Shown in pieces: positions 57,649-64,000 of a stretch of 64,000 nt of DNA (position 1 is the stretch's first letter; each line of letters starts with the position of its first letter). The notes beneath the pieces are model-generated. The model worked only from the letters and a program-made list of their open reading frames with translations. It ran no database searches and had not been told where the DNA came from. The position numbers were made by a program, and so were the translations under genes. Source of the stretch: Selaginella moellendorffii (Eukaryota > Streptophyta > Lycopodiopsida > Selaginellales > Selaginellaceae); contig NW_003314261.1 in assembly GCF_000143415.4 (NCBI RefSeq), forward strand, positions 6,404,863-6,468,862, written 5' to 3'.

Positions 57649-58880
57649 GTGATTTTTTGAGGCAGGAGAGTGAGACCTTGAGCTCCTCGAGGCAGCCAGG
57701 AGCCATCTTGGTGGTGCGATGGAGATGGTGTCTTCTTTCTTCCTCAACATGGTCTTGTCCCTCGCAGTGAAATTGACGTGGAGGCCAACTTTATTGTAAT
57801 AAGCCCACAAAGCTATTATATAGGTTAGTATAATACATACAATTGGAGTACATAATAAGTTAATCATTTTAAATATAAATATGAGTTTAAATGGACTTTA
57901 TAATCTTTTTTCTTGGTAAAATAATTTCGTTTCCAATTAGACTAGCATAAAATATCATTATCAAAATTATTAATATTTATAATAATAATGGGCTCAAGAT
58001 AAAGAGGATGCATATAACTATTAATATTATACATTTTAAAGTTTTTTAAACCTTGAAATTAGTTTATTTTATTTTTAATATTAATATTATTTAATAAATA
58101 CTTTTTCTATATTTTTCTATTTTTCATCACTATCATAATCATATCCCTTATCTAAATCTGCTATTTACATCTGGCATCTAGATGTCATATATTCCTTTTT
58201 GAATATTATCTAGGATTATGATCTAATGGATTAAAGTTAAAAACTTTCAATATGCTAAAAAAGGGAGTTTCTGACTTTTGAAATGTTAGTGCTACAATAT
58301 CTTCATTAGGTCCAAATCCAAATGGGAAGGGAAATCTATGCCAAGCTTAATTAGCTTAGCTATTCTTGGAGACTGTGCTCCAAGTGCCCAAGCATCATGG
58401 AAGTGCACTAGATCTTCAGAGGCATGGATTGTTGCCAGTGGAATATTGCTTCATGGACATCACTCATCTTTAGCTACATTGAGAGTGGTAAGAAATATAT
58501 GTATAAGCATTAAGGGATATTTATAATACACTTGACTTTTAGTTGAACTCTAAGCCTATTACACTATAAAACAAGGGACTAGTGTATACTTAAAATCCTT
58601 TATGAGCACTAGTTCCCTATATCCAATCTTATGCAAAATAGTGTTAAATGGTGTTTAGCATAATTTTGGTATACCGGTGGTATAATGTAAGGGGGTGGGT
58701 ATCCCACTTAGTAGAGCAATATAGAACTTGCACTTAAGCATAAGCCAAATATAAAACAAGAAGAAACATAACCAAACAAAAGCCAAACTAATGTTTTAAG
58801 TGGTCGGCCATGATTTCAACTATTATTCACTACCATTATCCCTAGTATATATTTGAAACTTTGAAACCCTTCATTGTATA
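57649..58880 (+). repeat. 1.1-kb duplicated segment, copy 2, with LRR-gene piece
   Basis: Starts with ~110 bp of the LRR relic (TGAGGCAGGAG...CTTTCTTCCTCAAC; compare 51225-51326), then repeats copy 1. Small indels separate the copies, e.g. GGGCTCAAGATAA at 57989 only in copy 2. Confidence 0.8.
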
Positions 58881-59254
58881 TCTAAAAGCACACTTTGAGT
58901 TTTCACCCTAGTCTTAGGAATTATTATCTAGGACAAGCTTTAAAATTTATTAAATATAGAATGATACTAAATTGAGAACTGGGATGCGAGAGTAACACCA
59001 TGGTGTTCATGATGTTCTTTACATTATGTAAATATGCTTATTAGTAGGTCTAAACATATATAATAAATAACATATAGAACCAAAACAAGACTAATATATA
59101 AAGCATGATAGCAAAGGTTTACCTTCATCAAGTTTTCTCATCAAGTGGAGAGGTGGATGGTATATATCTATAAATACATATATGTCTATATATGTATAGT
59201 ATATAGACTACCTACTTAAGATTAAATTTGGTTGTGAGGTCCATGGTTATAATG
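58881..59254. other. AT-rich spacer
   Basis: No ORF or repeat recognised apart from TATA-rich simple sequence at 59160-59210. Confidence 0.3.
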
Positions 59255-61010
59255 TTGTATACTAATATTAACGTAATGGGATTTTAATACTTGTCTGATT
59301 GGTTTCAATTCAGACCACTCACTCCTGTATATAAGCTAAGGTTTTTGGGTTAATTGATATGCACATTTCTATATTTCATTTTTATATTCTACACTTTAAT
59401 AGGTGGAGATGAGGGACAATTTCAATTGAGGAGTGTTGGGATTTGGGATTTTGATTTAAATCTAACTTTTGCATTGTTTAGATCTTTTTTTTCTTATAAC
59501 TTGCCTCAACTTCTTCTTTTTTTCTCTTTCTTTTTCGTTCATTTTCATGGTAGAGCAATAACTTCCTTCTTTTTTGACTATATTGTATGTGATCATGAAA
59601 TGAAATTTGGATATACTATCACTATAAATCCTTGGAACTTTGGGGGATAAATAAGGATAAAATAGCCACTAAGGGCTTTTTTATTAAGCAATTGCCCTTT
59701 TTCATGTTAGCTTAAGGGGAGAGAGATAGAGTGTATTATATTGACTCTAAAGCAGTAGCTAGAGCAATTGTTTGAAGCTATATGCTTCCAATTGAACAAT
59801 TAGACTCAGTTGATGGCAACATTCACGGCACATGATATAGCTCCTCTTGCTCTTATTGCAAATCCTTGCATTTGACCAGAGTTCTTTTATGGGAATCCTA
59901 GGGATGATGTGTACTATTGGTTTGATCACTTTATCGTGATTGCCACATATTATTGTTAGGATGATACTTGGTGTTTGCATGAGTTTCTCATGTGTTTTCA
60001 AGGGACGGTGCTACAATGGTACAATGGTTTGCGTTGAACCACTTGTGTGGATTGGAGCATTCTCCAAATATCTTCAAATGTGTATTTGGAAATATTGATG
60101 ATTGTGATGATGCCTTTCAACAATTGTTTTGTCTTTGTCAAGGGTCATTTGAGTTAGTGATGTAATTTGGCATTCATTTCCAAAACTTCTTATTTTGTAT
60201 GGAGCCAAATATGTGGGAGCGGATAAAATTAAGAATGTTATGGCTAGCACTTTATCAAGATCTTGTAGGCCTTATACATGCAATTGCTTTAGCCCCTTTT
60301 ATGATGCTTTTTACTTGGCTTAATATTATGAGATGTTGCCTCTTCCACTTTTCATTACACGTCTTTCATCTCAACTTTCTGTGGGAAATAGTTCTGTTCC
60401 AATGAAGGTTGATGCTGCTACTACTTGAGTTCAAAGACAAAAGCAAGGATGTAATCGTGGCCATGATGTCCATTACTGGGTATATGATGAAATTAATCAC
60501 ACTTATCAGCATTATTGGCATTTTCCGGAGTGGCAACTTCCATTTTCTAGGTGGAGACCTTAGCATCAACAACATCCTATTGGTGCTATTGCAATAGGAG
60601 GTTTGGACACCAAAATACTTTCATGAAATGAGTAGTTGCGCAAGTAGCGAATGGTCCTTGTGCATAACCCTTCTATCTTTCTTTTAAGAGTATCATTAAA
60701 GAGTTCACTCAACACTAATTCATTTAGTGTTTACTTTCCAAACTCATTTTTATAATAAAAGGTTTTTTATTATTCTCTCCATAAGTTTGAGTTTATCTTC
60801 TATTGCTTGGCCTATTGCCACACATTGCTATTTATATTTATGTTGTGCAGTAAAGTCAGTTTTCATTCTTTATAGCAGCAGCCATACACATGCATATGTA
60901 TGGGATGAGGTGGACCTAGTTATACATATGGGTGATCTTGAGCTTAAATTGTAGTCGTTGCAAGTGGTGTCAAATTGACCTCATCTTTATTATAGATTGG
61001 TTATGGCGCT
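59255..61010 (+). mobile_element. decayed gypsy element, 5' LTR, gag and protease part
   Basis: 59262-59370 resembles the gypsy LTR (ACTAATATTAACGTAATGGG, GACCACTCACTCCTG). 59405 has GGTGGAGATGAGGGACAA as after the 5' LTR of the other copy. 59760-60420 is a stop-riddled gag (FFYGNPRDDVYYWFDHFIVIA-like), and 60700-60990 follows the protease region. It ends before RT. Confidence 0.75.
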
Positions 61011-61636
61011 AAAGAGGTGTCGATACAAGAAGAAGAAGTGTATTGTGGTTGCCAAATGAAGAGGTGTCAATACTCCTTTTTGCTGGAAATCTATTATTAG
61101 TAAAAAAACAAAAGAGAAAAGGGCCCAATCTCCAAGGGTTGAGAAGAAGGATGAGTGAAAGAATGCTGTGAATTGATAAGAAAATGATGAATGGAGATAG
61201 GGATCCACAACTTGGATTCCCCCCTTTGAAAGGCTGGTGGTTCCAGCATATGCTATATGCTGGGCATGATCTAATCTATGGCTCCAATGTAGCCTTGGGT
61301 TCAAGGTCGGAGTCCCTTGAGCTTGGTTTTGTTGATACACTTTGCTCCCCTGATAGAATTAGACACTGTCCTTGGTGTGAACGTAGTCTATCTCCATTGC
61401 TTGTTGCTGCTGCTTCTCAATAGAGGTGACGTTTCTGTTGTGGGAGTGTAAGCTTGTGGTTGGGGACATTGTCTGGTGGATCTGTCCCATCTTCCGGGAG
61501 GTTGGCTACCTCAGCCAAGAGGGCGGTGTGATCATCCTCAAGCTTTTGGTAGCGGGTGTTGAGCTCTTCATATTTGAATTTGTAGGTGAATTCATGAGTT
61601 GCTGATGGGGTTGATGGCTGCTTGGAGATGATCTTC
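61011..61636. other. junction region, no gene recognised
   Basis: Between the gypsy relic and the next retroelement; may include the latter's 3' LTR, but no second copy is in the window to prove it. Confidence 0.3.
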
Positions 61637-63249
61637 CTAATGTCCCAGAGGTCGGTGTGGATCTACTTCATCTCCTTGAGCTGAGTGTCTAGTCGGTGGT
61701 TTAAAGGCTCGTAGAACTCCTTCTTGACTGCTCCCCAGGTGTATATGAAGGAGTCTTGCTTGAGAAGATGTTGTGCGATGTCGGCTGGAGTTTATCCTCG
61801 TACTCCTTCCTGATCTCATCGTAATCACAACATACCTAACTCTGTAGCTGAGGCATGGCTGTTTCTCCTACTCCTGCACCGTGATCCTTGTGTTCCTCAC
61901 TAGGGTTCGCTATGTTCTTGGTCTTGGAATTTGAAGTTGCTGGAGGCTTAATCTGCTTCATTGGATGTGGGTGACGTGGTCGGGCCAGATTCTTTGAGGT
62001 GGTTGGAGAGGAGCTTTTCAGTTTGATGCTAGATGAACGGCCCAGGTGTGGTGCTGAAATTAATTTATCTGTTGGCAAATTTTTTGCTTGGAATTTTGTT
62101 GAAGTGGCAGAAGTTTTGTTAATGCTGGTGGTGACATTTGCTGGAGGAGGCATGGTTCCCTTTTCTGCAAGTGATTGGCGAAGGCAGTTGATGTTTTCTT
62201 TTGTGGAACATGTCAAGGAGGTTAGGGTGGTGAGAATGTTGTTCTCAGCTGGTGGAGAAACTAAGTTCTGGGCAAGAATCTGACATTTTCCTTTGGCGAT
62301 GTTGATGTGTTTGTGAGAAGTTGTTGGTTTTGGTGCTGATTTAAGTGGATTTGGGCTCTGGGGTGAGTGTGGAAACTGGTGTGAGTTGTCTTCATTGTCG
62401 CTGATGATGAGGTGCTCTCAGATCAGTGGTTTTGGAGCTGGATTCGATGGTGTTTTGCATGTGAGGCGGCAGCGAAGTGGAGTTGAACCGTTGGAGTGTT
62501 TGTTGCTGGTGTTGCTAGAGTGAGTTGAGCCTGATTGTTGAGATGCTGGCTTTGGTTTCTTGCTGGGAGTTGCTCCTTGTGATTCTGATTGTTCTTTGGA
62601 GCTGTCGCTTTGTTCTGCAGAGTTCGTTTGGGTTGTCCACGGTTGCTTGTTGGGAAGAGCTTGGTGTAGAGCTACCAGCAGTGGGAACATTACTGTCCAC
62701 ATGGTCTTTTTGTTGAGTGTGGCAAGGATGGCATGGTCAAGAAGCTTGAGAAGGAGCTCGTGGAGATGATGAGCCAGTTCACACGTTTGCCATTGAGTAG
62801 AGCTCCGTAGACTTCTGCTGTGCACTTGCCGATGGTGTGATCTGTTGGGTGAAGTTTGTAGTAGAGGAGGAGGGCTTTGAGGCGATCCAAATGCTGCTCC
62901 TTGATGTCCTCCCATGTGAGCTCACCGGTAATCTCTTGATTGGCTTTGATGATTTGCTGTGGAACTTCTCCTAAGAATTTGAGCAGTCCCTTGTTGGAGA
63001 TTTTAAAAACGGAGGTGATTCTTGCTGGATTGAGGGTGATCTCGTTGGTGCCGTCAGTTATGGTGCTGTTCTTGGGGTTGAAGGAGGTGTCACCAGTTTT
63101 TGGTGAGGGTGTGTTGAAAAGGCCTTGTGGAGGAGCTCGAATCCATGGTCCTTGAGCCAAGTGGTTGTGTCGTTGCTGGGAAGCCTACAAATATGGTGTA
63201 TGACGTATCTGAGGCGCCGGGGTGGATGAGCTGGCATCTTTCTCTTCAT
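61637..63249 (-). pseudogene. accessory ORF(s) downstream of a retroelement pol gene
   Basis: Minus-strand open pieces 63249-63058, 63160-62690, 62915-62418, 62216-61836 and 61828-61637 lie in several frames. The best part (63160-62690) has TLNPARITSVFKISNKG, FLGEVPQQIIKANQEITGELTWEDI and a hydrophobic end, reminiscent of the 'putative plant transposon protein' found in plant retroelements. The rest is Gln/Ser/Pro-rich (SSKEQSESQGATPSKKPKP). It sits after the integrase end at 63650 on the same strand, i.e. in the place of env or accessory ORFs. Frames are broken, so it is decayed. Confidence 0.45.
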
Positions 63250-63629
63250 TTTCTATGATTGAAGTGCTCACCCTGTTAGGGTTCTTGAGACCCGTAACTG
63301 TTGGTTGGCTGATCATGTGGCACTTGATTGCTGGTGATAAACGGTGGAGATTTGTTGACCAAATTGATCTGGTTTGACTTGGCTTGATTGAAGATCAATG
63401 GTGGAGATTGCTGATGAAGTTAACTCAAGTTCAACTATTGATCTTTGCTGAGGTGGTGTTGATCCAACGGTACCTTGGGACTTAGAGATTTTTGCTACTA
63501 TTTGTTGCTGAAGTTGGTGGAAGAGTCAGTGTTGAGTCGAGTTGAGTTGTGTCAAACTGAGTTGAGTAAATTTTGTCTGCTGGGGTGATTGTCAATTGTT
63601 ATTTTCGGGGTGTTTGTCAGTTCAGATCG

Positions 63630-64000
63630 GAAATTTGCTGAGGTGCTGATGCTAAACATGTTGACATGATATGGTCAAAGCTTGTTGAGGTTGATGATCT
63701 CAGTGAAGTCTTCGGCGAGTGTGCTGACTTTGGCAGTGCCATTGGGGTAGAGTGTAATGATTTTGAAAGGTCCTTGCCAGTTGGTGTGGAGTTTTTGGCC
63801 AAGTTTGCCAATGGGTCCTCGGTACCAAAGAACATGATCATTGATGCTGTATTTCGGAATGTTGTGCCGGGATGCTTGTCAGTCATGTCGAGCTTTTCCT
63901 TATTTTTGGATGGCGTGAAGTGTCCAGAGGGTGTTGAGTTGAAGTTTGTTAAGACGTTCGAGTTGCTGAAGCCTTTCTCAAATTGTGTGTCGTGGTATCA
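63630..64000 (-). mobile_element. 3' end of a second LTR-retroelement pol (integrase C-terminus)
   Basis: One minus-strand frame reads YSINDHVLWYRGPIGKLGQK, then NWQGPFKIITLYPNGTAKV, then EIINLNKL, matching the C-terminal integrase fold (W-GPF/Y, variable, N-x-x-x-L). Stops occur near 63895 and 63670. The rest of the element lies beyond the window edge. Confidence 0.7.

Overview
The window is nuclear DNA of a land plant. It has GT-AG introns that are often only 50-60 nt, a DYW-type PPR editing factor, a plant-type thermospermine synthase, a plant nucleobase-ascorbate transporter and a plant-type cytosolic tRNA-Arg(ACG). The compact introns, the DYW protein and the mix of dense genes with decayed repeats suggest a lycophyte such as Selaginella. 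This is an inference; no species marker was checked.

Layout. (1) 136-12132 is best read as one DNA transposon of about 12.0 kb. It has a 28-bp terminal inverted repeat (27/28 identical) and an apparent 8-bp target-site duplication. It carries a small ORF, two related small Cys/His proteins (one with a stop), a spliced gene joining a ParB-like domain to a C-terminal DNA methyltransferase-like domain, and, divergently, a spliced transposase with a SWIM zinc finger. Both large genes keep consistent splice phases but are interrupted mainly by nonsense codons. (2) 12141-17100 holds a decayed Ty3/gypsy copy with a foreign insert and a 12-nt minisatellite. (3) 17300-49700 is gene-rich: ASCH/TRIP4-like, PPR-DYW, DUF4228, NAT permease, ACL5-like thermospermine synthase, PABPN1-like RRM protein, uroporphyrinogen-III synthase, tRNA-Arg, a class-3 lipase, DRG GTPase, a kinase-like protein, a 22-exon SYCP2/Red1/ASY3-like meiotic axis candidate, GDT1 and PPR pseudogenes, a PPR plus 14-3-3 fusion and a CCCH-like small protein. 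(4) 49800-64000 is repeat-dominated: a PPR relic, an LRR gene relic, a gypsy element with 175-bp LTRs on the minus strand, a duplicated 1.1-kb segment, a decayed gypsy 5' part, and the 3' end of another retroelement with an extra ORF downstream of pol.

The most unusual object is the 12-kb transposon with a ParB-methyltransferase cargo gene. It could be a transposon-encoded DNA-modification or anti-silencing module. Reading frames were rebuilt by hand from splice consensus and codon phase, so exon limits are predictions. Protein family calls rest on motifs recognised by eye; no database search was run.
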